Source: Saccoglossus kowalevskii (taxonomy: Eukaryota > Hemichordata > Enteropneusta > Harrimaniidae). Taken from it: DNA of 23,705 nucleotides. The first letter of the stretch is position 1. Each line of letters opens with the position of its first letter. The stretch is taken from NCBI RefSeq assembly GCF_000003605.2, contig NW_003141311.1, positions 443,795-467,499 of the forward strand, in the 5' to 3' direction. Shown here one piece after another: positions 1 to 10,749 of this stretch. The notes under the pieces are model-generated. The model was not told the origin of the DNA. It searched no databases and saw nothing but the letters and a program-made list of their open reading frames with translations. Made by a program: the position numbers and the translations under genes.

Positions 1-570
1 GGGCAGGACAGTGTCACCAAGTTGCATTGATGTTGTCATGGCGACCATGTCATGGAATCCCCGGCACAGACCTGTGCATTTCCCCTAACTCAGATGCTAC
101 AGGGCGACGCCCTCAGTGGTGGAGTCCATATGCAGTCATGACAACGCATGCAAAGTATTAAGACTATTGGCTGAACAATTAACACTATCGATGAGACTGA
201 GTGTTCTAGTGTAATAAGATAGAAAAGGACCGGGGCAATACCGTAACGATTGTAGTTCCAATAAATTCCCATAATACTACTGGTGTCTTTGTGACTGAAT
301 ACTGCGTAAGTCGAGTGATCCTAGCGTACTACCCCCCCCCCCCCTCTGCCTTGCGAGTTATCCATTCCCCAATACAACCACTTTCCGTACATTCAACCTG
401 ACGAGCTATCCACCTATCACAACCTTGGTAGACGATACCCGCATTTGTTCACAATAATCAGTTGACGAAGACATAGTATTGGAATCTCTTCATCGGCGCG
501 TGTCGCCTCTTATTTCAATAAATAATTCTTTCGTCAATTATTATTGTTCTATGATATATCCACCTGAACT
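1..570. other. Non-genic start of window
   Basis: I see no supportable exon here. The only reading frame of note is a short antisense one with no family features. A run of 13 C residues lies at 332-344. The stretch may be the inner flank of the retroelement relic that follows, but I cannot show this. Confidence 0.5.
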
Positions 571-610
571 TGAAATTAATTAAAATCAGGCTTTTCTGCC
601 TCATATCTTA

Positions 611-1051
611 ATGTTCTTCCTGAATTTGACTCCAATGGTACAATTTCTACTAGACTGTGTGACGACAAAAGATGACTTCGATTTTACCATCATCACTTGT
701 CCTAATCTTTTGAGTAATATCTCTTTCCTGCTTCATGTGGTGTATACATTTCCAAGTTTGTCCGATATGCTAGAGCATGCAATGGATACGTCATAGAATC
801 CTGTTTTCCGAGCGCCTAAGTCAAGCTTTTTCTTAAGAGAACGTCTTATGTCAACCTCCAAACGTTTCTATGGCAGATACCATGAACTGGTTGGAAAACA
901 GACAAATCACCTGATGATTCCAATCATGTTAACATCATTTGTCCTACATGAATTCAGATTGATGGCTGGTGCTACTGGTAGGGCAGGAAATACTCTTTTG
1001 CAAACATTTATATCACTTTTTGGTCTTGACTATGCAACTTTAATTAATTGA
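611..1051 (+). pseudogene. Decayed C-terminal fragment of a retroelement reverse-transcriptase-type protein
   Basis: One reading frame runs through this stretch and is broken by a single in-frame TAG at 794-796. Its translation keeps, in order, features I recognise from the C-terminal end of reverse-transcriptase polyproteins in aquatic animal genomes: a KDDFDF block at about 668-685, an SNI block about 12 residues later, a degenerate VVYTFPSL stretch where the family usually has a YGVYISQL-like block, and an FYGRYHELVGK block at about 866-900. Spacing between blocks is close to what I expect. The catalytic part of the enzyme is not visible upstream, so this is a truncated dead copy. Family assignment is from memory of motifs, not a search. 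The last ~50 residues after the FYGRYHELV block match nothing I know and may be readthrough into the element's 3' region. Confidence 0.6.
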
Positions 1052-2008
1052 TGAGTCGGTCAGTGCTTCTTTTTCCAATAATCGTTAGACTTGTTGCGAT
1101 CACTAGTTATCTGCCTTTGACTCATAATTGTTTAGACTCGTATTTAGCTGTGAGCGAATTGATAATTGATGCTTATAAATACATTCGACGCATCAAAATA
1201 GACTAAGACTTTACTGTTACAGAATTTGCGCAATTCTTCATTCTTCCTATCAGTATTGACAAAACTTAGTGTAATTATCGGAATCACAGTTAATCAGATG
1301 CACACTGTGAAGTTATAGATTGTTTAGACGTAATGCGATAAGTTAGAGACGAAATAAAGATTTCATATTCCCAGCCAGAACACTAAGCCTCTATGAGTGT
1401 TAGTAAAATCATTATGTTTCACATCCCCGGAATAAATCAAATGAACATATACTTAATAGGTTATCTTAAAGCCTTATTGTATTGATTGTTACATATTGAA
1501 ATATACAAATTTGCAATAAAAACTGTTTCATGCAAACAACCGTAATGTAATAGGATTTTGGATTGTTAAATGTAAATGGTTATGAAATTGAAAACTAATG
1601 AAAGGGCTAAACTGAAATTTCGAAAGAAACAGCACTCTGAAAACTGGAGAAATTGTATATATAGAGTTCAATTAAAAATATGGATAGCGTCATCAACGAT
1701 GTAGTGTAAACTTGTTGTTACAAATTTCATCCCTCCATGTCTAAAAAATTAGTTTACACATTTTTATAAGAATTACACTCGTAATGATTTCACAGGAATT
1801 AAAATGATATACACCAGTAATCTGAGAGGTCGATAAGGTTTTGCGAAAATTAAAGTGACCCGTCAATTTTTATGTAGTTGTTTTACAGAGAGTCAGTAGG
1901 TAGCCTGAAACGAGGATTATTGGTATGTTAAAATTGGACCCACCAGTGACGTAACGGCAACCCATTGTTATTTTTTTACTAAACGATTGTCTAACTCGAT
2001 GCGCACGC
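1052..2008. other. AT-rich stretch without a recognised gene
   Basis: No exon with plausible splice sites or family motifs was found. By position relative to block B, the missing first exon of unit A would be expected around or just after the end of this stretch, but no copy of the two-helix exon can be recognised here. Confidence 0.4.
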
Positions 2009-2160
2009 GTGACTGATTTCAAATGGCATATGAAGATCACTTTAAATTTGATTCGAGTTTTTAACATGTATTCAAACTTATCATGCAATGCGTGTTTTTG
2101 TTGCAGCTCTGTTATTATCTATCATTGTTGTTGCGACACGTCTGTGCATTGTTGTCTATT
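2009..2160 (+). pseudogene. Possible relic of exon 1 of unit A (very weak)
   Basis: Two short patches echo exon 1 of gene B. A TGATTTCA followed by ATGGCAT near 2016-2033 is split by an insert in B. A hydrophobic reading starting at about 2088 (VAALLLSIIVVAT..) resembles the second membrane helix in B. The order and approximate offset (about 4.7 kb) fit the duplication that links A to B. No start codon in frame and no matching splice donor are present. This may be chance in AT-rich DNA. Confidence 0.15.
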
Positions 2161-2549
2161 TTTTGGAGTGTATTTATATATCAAATATAAACTTGGCTGT
2201 TATTCGATATCTAGCTAACTCGAGGTTTACATTTCTTCTTATTGTTGGCATACTTTTTCAGAGAACCTAAGCATAAAATCTGCACGCCACGTTAAATCAT
2301 TAAACGTATGTAGAATCTTGGAATAGGCATATTCGGCATTGCAAGAGTCCCTGGGATGCATAATTTATATATAGTTTTGACAATAAGAATTCCATGGATA
2401 CATACAAATAGAAAAAGGAAAGTCGACTAGATCACTGAGTTCGTGACTCGATTCGCTGCATCACTAAGTGATATCGAACCATATTCTCCATAATACATCT
2501 TCTAAGGAGGGCATTGTAAAGGGGGGCTGGAGGCGGAATCAATTTTAGC

Positions 2550-3700
2550 TCGTGTTTGAATAATATCATTTATTCGTGCAATGTATATGTAATATGTTTT
2601 CCGAATTCGATTCACTGCCTCCGCACACAATTGAGAATGCACAAAATAAAATGAATCCATGTACGCAAATGTGTAGTGTGGAAAGAACAATTTATAATTC
2701 TACCACTGTGCATAGTTACCATACTGTCTGCAACTGTCTAGTTGTGTTGAACAGTCTTGAACTCAAAATTAACAAGGTTTTTCTGAATCATTACATGTTT
2801 ATTGTTTCATTGTTACTTTCAGAAGTGTAGAGCCTACTATTGATCTTCCCCAGACATACGAAGAGTGTGTTGTAAACAAGCGCAAATACGAACACGTTAG
2901 GAATATCGTCTATAAGCTACCGTGTTGAAATGAAAGCCAGAGGGCGTGATACAGTAGCAATTGATATCGATATCCAAGGTCTACATAGTGACAACAGGTA
3001 ATATATATAAGCAGTTATTATAGTGTGTTACATGTAAACTTAACTCCCATCCCAACCTCTGAATAAAAAAACACGGGAATCCAACTTCAATCCATTGCCA
3101 ATATAATAAATAATAACTGTGTTTCCAAGACAATATCTTATCAAGACCTTATCACTTCATTCTAACAGTTATAAAAACAATGACGGATTCGAATATGACG
3201 AACCACCACGGCCATTGTATCAAGAGGCCCTTATACTCAAAGAACGCGCACAATTTGTCTTGAGTTCTACATCAGCGTGACGACTCTCGCTCACATCATG
3301 ATTTCTACGCTTACGTTGACCACGTATCGACATTTTTATTACCAAGCCTTCCTCGTCGAAAGTTATGGCAACACTTTCGAATCTCCATGACAACACTGTT
3401 CATACTAACATCATACCACAAAGATTTTTTCATCAATGTATTTTTTATTACTTTTATATTTTTTGTTACCATATTTGGGATTATGTATTTTTTTATCCTT
3501 CGGGACGTAATTGGTTAACATTAATCACAAAGACAAGACAATATTTGTTGAATGTTTTTATAAAAAAAATCAAGATGGCTTTCCTGACTTGAGCTTGCAA
3601 AACTCTCGTGACTTGAGATTAAATCACATCATTATTGGAGAATGTAACAAAGGAAGACGTCATTTTGAACAACTTTTGGGTTAATTTTGACAATACACTT
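2550..3700 (+). repeat. Segmental duplication, copy A (partner 7730-8910)
   Basis: This block aligns collinearly with 7730-8910. Matches include a shared CGTGTTTGAATAATAT at 2551-2567 and about 7733, both exons, the intron between them, and 3' flank landmarks such as AAAGTTATGGCAA, GACGTAATTGGTT and GACGTCATT.TGAACAAC. A weaker match about 130 bp further upstream (ACTAGATC..GATTCG at about 2424 and about 7309) suggests the original duplication was longer. Copy A is the decayed partner. Confidence 0.85.
2823..3280 (+). pseudogene. Unit A: broken paralogue of gene B (exons 2 and 3)
   Basis: Exon 2 (2823-2997, after a TTTCAG acceptor and before AG|GTAATA) and exon 3 (3169-3280, after TCTAACAG) match exons 2 and 3 of gene B base for base over long runs. 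Compared with B, exon 2 has one extra codon near its start and a one-base insertion near 2871-2876. The insertion shifts the frame and leads to a TGA at 2926-2928. Exon 3 is still open to its TGA at 3278-3280. Both WW-binding motifs are gone: the first PPSY reads PQTY and the second reads RPLY. In the shared 32 codons at the end of exon 3, five differences are silent and five change the residue, as expected once selection is relaxed. No convincing exon 1 exists upstream. Because exon 2 is flanked by phase-2 introns, a transcript skipping it would keep frame, so residual expression is not excluded, but no start exon is seen. Confidence 0.8.
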
Positions 3701-4247
3701 TCCTGAGTCCCTTTTCATGAAATATTTAGATATCTAACTCGGCAATTTCGTTGTTGATAACTTCGTTCCAGTGTTTTACCAGCATTTCGACATTTTTAGA
3801 TATTTTTATATGAACAAATCCATTCATGGTGGCGCTATAACATTATACTGCCAGAATTTTATTTAACATTTATTTAAGATATTTATAAAATAAAAAATAA
3901 ATAATACAAATGAATGTTTTGTCAGTGTTCAGCAAAAAGCTATAGAACACATATTTTACATATAATGCATAAAGAATACTATAAACGCATGTGTTTTATT
4001 CACAACACTTGTGTTCTGATGTGAACCTCGCCTCGGGTAATGACTGGTAATTACATGTGAAAACGCTGCAAGAAAGCTCAAAGGGTGAACATCAATTCTA
4101 TCTTCCTAAGAGTTAACAGCTTGTCCTGCCATGAATTTGCGTAAACGTTATCTCAACAAACTATGCAATAACCTGAGGTTGAACTGGCGAATAGTCGCTG
4201 AGTTTTTTTTTTCCATACGCACAGCAATTCAGTAAAATTATTATTAA

Positions 4248-4274
4248 AATAATAATAATAATAATAATAATAAT
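4248..4274. repeat. (AAT)9 microsatellite
   Basis: Nine uninterrupted AAT units, preceded by a partly degenerate ATT/AAT tract. Confidence 0.95.
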
Positions 4275-6002
4275 CACAAATTAGGTCACTGCGTTAGATT
4301 TTAAAATGGATAAACATGAAATCAAATTCGTGACTCATAATATTATATGTATTAAACCCCGAAATGAAAATTACTACACTCGTCATATATGTATCACTGC
4401 ATTTATTGAAAATAATGTAAATATCTGTGTATGGCGCCCTCTATGTGTTGTCAGCGTCTATATACTGAATACTTTTGTTTTCGCCCTGTAAATCACGCTA
4501 ACAATTTCTTGGACATGCTTGGGTCGTAGACCTCAAAAATAAGTTCCGGTATTCAAGTAGTTCCCCTCATATGAGCTACAAGTGTAGCAGAAGACACTGG
4601 TGTGCTGTATAATGAGTTGTCTGACTGCATTGAATCATTAAGAGCTGGTTGTTTTTGTCATTGTTTCCTTTAGCATGTGTTTCTGGCGGATCGGTAGATT
4701 TGTCAGATAACTGAGTATTTAGTAAAATATAGCGACCTCCTCTTCAGAGGTTATTTTGTTACTACGTGTCACCTAGCTGTAAACTAGGTCAAAAGATCAA
4801 AGAGCATAATGACACTGTATAACCTTAGATCTAGTGAACGAGTGTTTTTTCAACACACCTTGAGAATCCGAATCCTAGAGCACACCCATCCTATTATGTT
4901 TTATGGTGGTTTATCGGGAAACGTGTTGGCCAAGACTTGTTTAATGTTAATAGGCCACCGCGTTTAACTGTTTTCAAAAGATACGTACTTTCTCGCCAGA
5001 TATACTTTTACGAATCTATTAACGGAGACTTGGTATCAATTTTACTTGAACTTCTCGTCTGATCTATATGAAATAGGAGGAGATAAGATGTGTTGGGGAT
5101 TTCCACTTACATTTAACACTACAATAAAGACTTTCCGTTTTTGACATTGTGAAATGCTGTCGCTTTTATGCAGAATATACTGTTATTTGTTATTTGTGTG
5201 TGTACGTTGTCATGACTCGTGTTTTGTCAGGCCAGCAAAAATGACTACGGTAAACATGTTCAACTCGAGCTGAGTTCGACTCTAATAACCCCTCGGTGTT
5301 GAACTGCAATAATACTGAGCCCCTATAGTCAAAGCCGTTGTTCCCACCTCGACTCTAAATTAGAAGGTCCGAATATCTTACTTCTACGTTCAAACACAAC
5401 AGTATGAAATCACAAGAGATAATCTCCCGGTGATTGGTAGGAGGGGCTATATTTTGGCACTGATAAAATGCTATCGTGTAAATCTATCAATAAACATCTT
5501 GATAAACTTTTAAGAGAAACACGTACACTAAACGGCTGAACACCAACGAAACTACCATAATGACAGGCCCAACAGACATGGATTCTGTCTTTAACTAATA
5601 TGTATTTTTCCTGATCATTCGCCTTATTCGAGAATAACAGAAGGTTCTAAAATCGTTGTGAGCTAATAATACTAAATATCTAGTATGCGTGGTCTTCTTA
5701 TTCACAAATGTCAGTTTTGTTTACTTGTACACGTATATGAAATATTGGGCAAATATACTTAGTCGCCAGTAGGTGAGCAAATAGTATATCAACAAACAAA
5801 CATGTATAAACAAACTATAAACAGCGATAAATGTAAGGACAAAATAATTTTTCATAACTTAGTGGCAAAACATGTGTATGCTGGAGACGTCCCCCGTCCC
5901 CTGCGGTTATGTGACTGATTGTTCGTTTGTCTTTTACGTTAATGTTTGTCGTAAGATACATCTGTCATATCTTTTAATAATTAAACCACTTTTTGCGGGC
6001 GC

Positions 6003-6020
6003 GGCACAACATGTTGTGCC
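6003..6020. promoter_or_regulatory. Perfect 18-bp palindrome upstream of gene B
   Basis: GGCACAAC followed by ATGTTGTGCC reads the same on both strands over 18 bases, about 680 bp before the start codon of gene B. It could be a dimeric transcription factor site, but no factor can be named from this alone. Confidence 0.3.
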
Positions 6021-6702
6021 ATAGTTCATAGGATGTGCCGTGACGTAGAACAATGGACCGTAATATTTACGGGATATTCGTCAGACCAAACAGACCTTTG
6101 ACAGTGATTGCCGTTTAATACACATCGACTTTTGTAAAACAATAGAACCACCCCTAATAGAAGAGGATTTGCAGTGAAGCAATTTTGTGTTACTGTGCAG
6201 TTTAGACTTTGTGAATCTGGAACGAGGAGCGTACTATGTATCATCAATACCATCGGTCTATATTTACAACCTTATTTTTTATTATTGACACGCGATTTGG
6301 CGATTGCCCGGAGCATTACTCACATTGATGCAGTGCAAGGAACTACAACAGCGTGTGACCCCAAGGCATTAAAAAGACGACGCATTCGTGCATGAATAAG
6401 TGCAGTACAGGGACCTAACATTTAAGCATATATATCGAACCAGGATAGCGAGTGAACATTGACCATATTAGGGTTCTACTAGTATATTACTCGTGTAGAG
6501 ATTGGTATCAGTTTTTATCAATGTCGTCAGATCAGTTTAATTACAAAAAGTTGTTTATTCATGACCCCAATGCTATAATTATCATGTAACAGTACGTATG
6601 AATCAGATATAAGATTAACCAGTCCGGCGTGATCAACTGTAAAACGGTCTTTAACTAAGACACTATTTACCACTCGTACCGTACGCGATTCTTTAGCACA
6701 AC

Positions 6703-8406
6703 ATGGGCAACCGCAAACAGAGTATACTTGACACCGTGATTTCAGTCGTCGCCTTAATGGCATGTATATTTATGCTGGCCATCGCGATACGTTCCAATGA
6801 TGCAGTCACGATGGTTGTGTTGCTATCGATAGGACTAGTGATAGGAACGGCATCGGTAGCAACAGTCGTGAATATGGTTAAGCGGTGCATAGAGCACGAT
6901 GATGACGAGGAGGAGGAGGAAACAGTGAACACAGTCATTGAGAGGTAAGGCTTGTTTGTTATACGGCAAGTATAGGTTCGTGATACCGTCTGTCTATATA
7001 GCGTTTATACCCGGTGGTCGGAATTTTAAGTGTATTCCAAACAATATAATATTTCCAATGCATTAACTGCCTCTGTTATTCAGTTAATGCTGAATCCTTA
7101 CAGTGTACTTTAATAGTCTTCAATTCTATCTAGCAAGATGCACCGGCGTCGATATTAAACCAATCTATTATCTTGAAATTGAATATTATAATTATAATTC
7201 AAAAAGTGGGGTTCTAACTCAAGTTATTGTAATTTTGAACTATATTTTTGTTTTTTGCAACTATGCCAACAACAATTACACGGCTAAGTACGAATACAAC
7301 AGAAAGTGAACTAGATCCCGGATTTCGTGGTGATTCGATTCACCAAATCAATATAAAAAAATTAATATTTTCTGCTTCCTTATAATACATTACTTATAAA
7401 CGGAAGTCGTAAGGATTAGCTCATATTACCGAGAAGTGCGGTTTTGGCAAAGTGAAGTGTCACATGGATTATAGTTTAGTATCGATAAACTGCTAAAATC
7501 CAATTTGACGTTCAGACGAAACACTTTTTAACACGTTTAGGTTTTGAAAAGCAGGAATATCGTACCTACTTGTCGATTACATATGTTCTTTAAATATATA
7601 CATGTCCAGGCAAAATGAATTGACTGAGTTTGGACAAAACCTCAAACATCAAGGTTATTTAGATCATATGTGAGAAAGAATCTATAAATGCCAATTCATG
7701 GAAAAAAAATCACGATTCAGTTTAGCTATGGACGTGTTTGAATAATATAATTCTAGTTTCCAATGTACATTTATCCTATTTTTTTGTCCGGTTTCAAATA
7801 AACACTACCAGAATCAACGAACCATTTTTGTATTTTATTGTCGAAATAATGATCTGTGTTTCGACAGGGTACTCTTTGATATCGTACAAGTATATCAACA
7901 AGTATCATAAACATGTTTATTTCAAATATGTCATTGTTGTTCACAGACATTCGGACCCTACTGATCTTCCCCCGTCATACGAAGAGTGTGTTGCAACAAG
8001 CGCAAATACGAACACGATAGGGATAACCTCTATTAGCCATCGCGTTGACATGGAAGCAAGAGGGCGTGGTACAGTAGCAATTGATATCGATATTCAAGAT
8101 CTACATAGTGACAACAGGTAATAATACATTATAAACAGTTATTGTAGTGTGTTAAACCAAAGACTCTATAGTCTTTGGTTAAACTTATACCGAAACAACA
8201 GGAAGCCACAATTGAATATTTATTAAAAAACAAATGTGTGTACAATTTAATAACATTATTAATTTTTATGCACAATTTCCAGGATTCACAACGGTTGCCA
8301 AGACAATGAAGGATTTGAATATGACGAACCACCACCGCCATCGTATCAAGAGGCCCTAGCACTCAAAGAACGCGCACAATCCGTCTTGAGCTCCACGTCA
8401 GTGTGA
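6703..8406 (+). CDS. Gene B: two-helix membrane protein with two PPxY motifs (178 aa, 3 exons)
   Basis: Exons are 6703-6944, 7947-8117 and 8283-8406. Splice sites are AG|GTAAGG, TTCACAG|A, AG|GTAATA and TTCCAG|G, and both introns are phase 2. The ATG at 6703 has a good context (A at -3, G at +4). Residues 8-29 and 35-59 are hydrophobic helices separated by a short RSND turn, so both ends probably face the cytoplasm. A basic KRC stop-transfer end is followed by an acidic run (residues 64-73). The first PPSY is at residues 89-92 in exon 2 and the second, in a PPPPSYQEAL context, at 156-159 in exon 3. PPxY motifs bind WW domains, so an adaptor role for NEDD4-type ubiquitin ligases is likely but inferred. 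I do not recognise a named orthologue; the layout is like vertebrate TMEM51-type proteins. Unit A is its decayed duplicate. A weak AATAAA follows at 8989-8994. Confidence 0.85.
7060..7090. repeat. Inverted repeat in intron 1 of gene B
   Basis: GCATTAACTG (7060-7069) and its exact complement CAGTTAATGC (7081-7090) flank an 11-nt spacer. It is a small perfect hairpin with no clear function. Confidence 0.6.
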
Positions 8407-8910
8407 CGACTTATACATTAATACGTCGAGCACGTGTATTCATATTTATTACAAAGCCATCTTGGTACAAAGTTATGGCAAAACTTTCAAGTCTCCGCAG
8501 TGGAACTGGTCTTACTTTAAGTTACCTCATCGTGAAGTTGTTTTGTGTGTGTTTTGTTTTTATTATAAATAATGAATTATTTATTTTTATATTTTCGTAA
8601 CTCACTAACCCTTGCAGTGCGTGTCTGTTTTCTGTGGACGTAATTGGTTCACGCTAGTCACGTGGACAGGATAATATTTGTTGATAAAATAACAGACTAT
8701 TCAAGGTGGCACCTTTATGTGGTATGACCGTGAACAGCGACAGATTCCAGTTAAATGAATCTTACAAACAAATCGAAGAAATATCATGTTTCTCTGATCT
8801 GACGGTGACCGAAACGAGTCGCGCTACTTGAGACCAAAGCACATCGTTATTGTGCGACGTAATAACAGATAATGACGTCATTCTGAACAACTCCCTGGGT
8901 AACTGTTACA
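7730..8910 (+). repeat. Segmental duplication, copy B (partner 2550-3700)
   Basis: Collinear partner of the block around unit A. It holds exons 2 and 3 of gene B, their intron and about 500 bp of 3' flank. The 3' flank contains a perfect TGACGTCA (8873-8880), where copy A reads AGACGTCA. Confidence 0.85.
8152..8183. repeat. Palindromic insertion in intron 2 of gene B
   Basis: Arms AACCAAAGACT (8155-8165) and AGTCTTTGGTT (8170-8180) are exact complements around a 4-nt loop. At the same place in copy A the sequence runs from GTGTGTTA through CATG to TAAACTTA, so B carries about 25-30 extra bases consisting of this palindrome, or A lost them. Confidence 0.6.
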
Positions 8911-8988
8911 CAAGGATATGGTGCTATAACTGTTACATAGATATGGTTCTTAGAACAAATATATGATATTTGTTTTAATATTTCAATT

Positions 8989-8994
8989 AATAAA
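8989..8994 (+). other. Candidate polyadenylation signal of gene B
   Basis: AATAAA about 585 nt past the stop codon of gene B. AATAAA is common in AT-rich DNA, so this is only a candidate. Confidence 0.25.
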
Positions 8995-9478
8995 AATCAA
9001 TTTCTGAACTATGTGTGAATTTAACAAAATTATATTTTACTGTTGTATGTGAATGGATTTAAAAAATGGCGAATATACTTTATAATAATATGTTTTTAAA
9101 GGTGATTTCACATGTTCAAGGATGTTACAACACATATTTGATTTCTTATGAGAGAACATTAGAATACTAAAAGTCAACACAAAGGGAAATCGGTGAGTTC
9201 ATCGTTCCCGGCCTCGCAACACTTTCTGTTTACATGGTGGTACTTAATTATTTATACACTGGCTGTTTCAAATTAATTCAAACTCTAGTAGTCTAGACAG
9301 GGACAACATAATTGTTCCCACCAACAAACAATCTTCTTATTCCCACTGTCTGTTGACACTGACCAGAACCACACTTTGTTTAAGACTTCCTGGCATCAAA
9401 ATAATCTGATCAATAACATCAAGTAAAATTTTCGGTAGCTTGCATCAACTATTACTGCAAAAATGCTGTCGCGCTATC

Positions 9479-9508
9479 GCTGATTGGCTACTCGCCCTGC
9501 CAATCAGC
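9479..9508. repeat. 10-bp inverted repeat with opposed CCAAT motifs
   Basis: GCTGATTGGC (9479-9488) and GCCAATCAGC (9499-9508) are exact complements around a 10-nt spacer. Each arm contains a CCAAT-type core. No promoter context was found next to it. Confidence 0.45.
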
Positions 9509-10382
9509 TGGACGGTGTCAAAAGACCTTCAAAACAGATCCAAAACATGTTTTCTATCCCAATTGAAAATGCATTGATAATTTGTAACTCCAAACTTTAT
9601 GAAGCCGATTTTTCAAATGAAACATCAAGGTCCCATAACTCAGTTTAGTGGTCTTATTATTAACACACTTATACACAGTACACTTTGGTGAGTGGCGCAA
9701 AATTCGTATGCATAGGAACCTGAGTGATTGTCAAGTAGATGAGAAAATCATGTTTTTCAATATAATGGACGTCTTTACGGAAAATAGAGATTAAAATGGT
9801 TTGTGGACCTAGATTTTCCCACTTTACGTACTAAGTATACTATTCACCTTAGCATTTGTGTAGTAGTGAATTGATCGACCCCCATCAGCTTTTTGTGCGA
9901 TTTGCCATGTATGGTAACATATTTAAAATGTAATATTATAATAATAACAATAAATGTGATTGTTTTGGTGAACCAAACATTATATAATTATAGATGCAGT
10001 TTCGTTGGCACTCGCAGCCCTAAGATATGTTTTTACATTTTTATATGTTGACAGACTTCATACAAAATTTCAAAGCCCTGTCATACGTTAAACATACTAA
10101 AAAAGCGTTGAAATAACCATTATTATAATTATACATCTGTCACCGTAACCCACAAGTTACAGAGTGCCGTAATTTTGCGGTATTGCCGGTAATTTCATCC
10201 TACCATATTAGGAAACGCAAATTCATATGGATATATTACGCGCATAATCGTCCTCTAATAATAAAAACATACATGGCTGCCCCAGTTTATGACCGGACCC
10301 CACACAAAGAAATTCGCTTAATCTGTTCTAAACGTTTTGGATTTCGGCATTCCCATGATGTATTCCTGGAAGGAAAAGATTA

Positions 10383-10464
10383 AGGTTATTACGAGAATAC
10401 TGCAAAGTATGCACTCCCGTTGTACTGTCTTCGTGCATACTTTGCAGTATCCTCGTAATAACCT
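10383..10464. repeat. Long hairpin: 32-bp arms, 18-nt loop
   Basis: The arm 10383-10414 is the complement of 10433-10464 with one mismatch (A opposite C), with an 18-nt loop between. Total length is about 82 nt. The size would fit a microRNA-type precursor or a short foldback transposable element. It sits alone in the B-C interval and no second copy was seen in this window. Confidence 0.7.
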
Positions 10465-10700
10465 CATATTATTGTTTTTTCCGAATGCATTCCATAATTT
10501 GCAAAGCTGTACATAAATAATGAAAGTATGATTTGGAAATTAATACTGATGCCAGAATCTCCGCATAATTAGTTATTAATAACATATTACAAATAAGTAA
10601 TCTCTCAGTCTATGTGGAAGTAATAACAGATTCATCATAAGTGTCTGCACTGGGTGAATGATTATGCACACTGGCCAATATCATAGTATGCCTATATATT

Positions 10701-10749
10701 CAGATAGTCTGATTTGCTACAAACGTGTCATTATATTTTGGATGACATA
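10701..10749. repeat. Dispersed repeat, copy 1
   Basis: About 50 bp shared with 13670-13721 at roughly 85 percent by eye. Shared blocks include ATAGTCTGATTTGC, a CATTAT block and TTGGATGACATA. It may be part of a larger degraded element whose edges I cannot define. Confidence 0.5.

Larger units (their letters stand above)
3700..6700. other. Intergenic stretch between unit A and gene B
   Basis: No exon could be supported over about 3 kb. Small reading frames such as 4306-4491 lack splice context, motifs or family likeness. Contents noted: an (AAT)9 microsatellite at 4248-4274 and a perfect palindrome at 6003-6020. The promoter of gene B should lie in the last kilobase; a CATATATAT stretch near 6427 is the only TATA-like run I saw and is weak evidence. 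Confidence 0.5.

Noticed and set aside
1048-1080. TTGATGAGTCGG resembling part of a hammerhead ribozyme core near the retroelement relic
   Set aside because: The conserved CTGATGA is not intact and no matching GAAA strand with pairing arms was found downstream.
6693-6938. Antisense frame opposite gene B exon 1 (81 aa, Ser/Thr-rich)
   Set aside because: It is a mirror of the GAG/GAT-rich and helix-coding codons of exon 1, with no splice sites or independent features.
7738-7946. Open frame running into exon 2 of gene B from a methionine at 7738
   Set aside because: It is intron read-through. A consensus acceptor at 7946 joins exon 1 in the right phase, the duplicate copy A does not keep the frame open, and the upstream residues show no family likeness.
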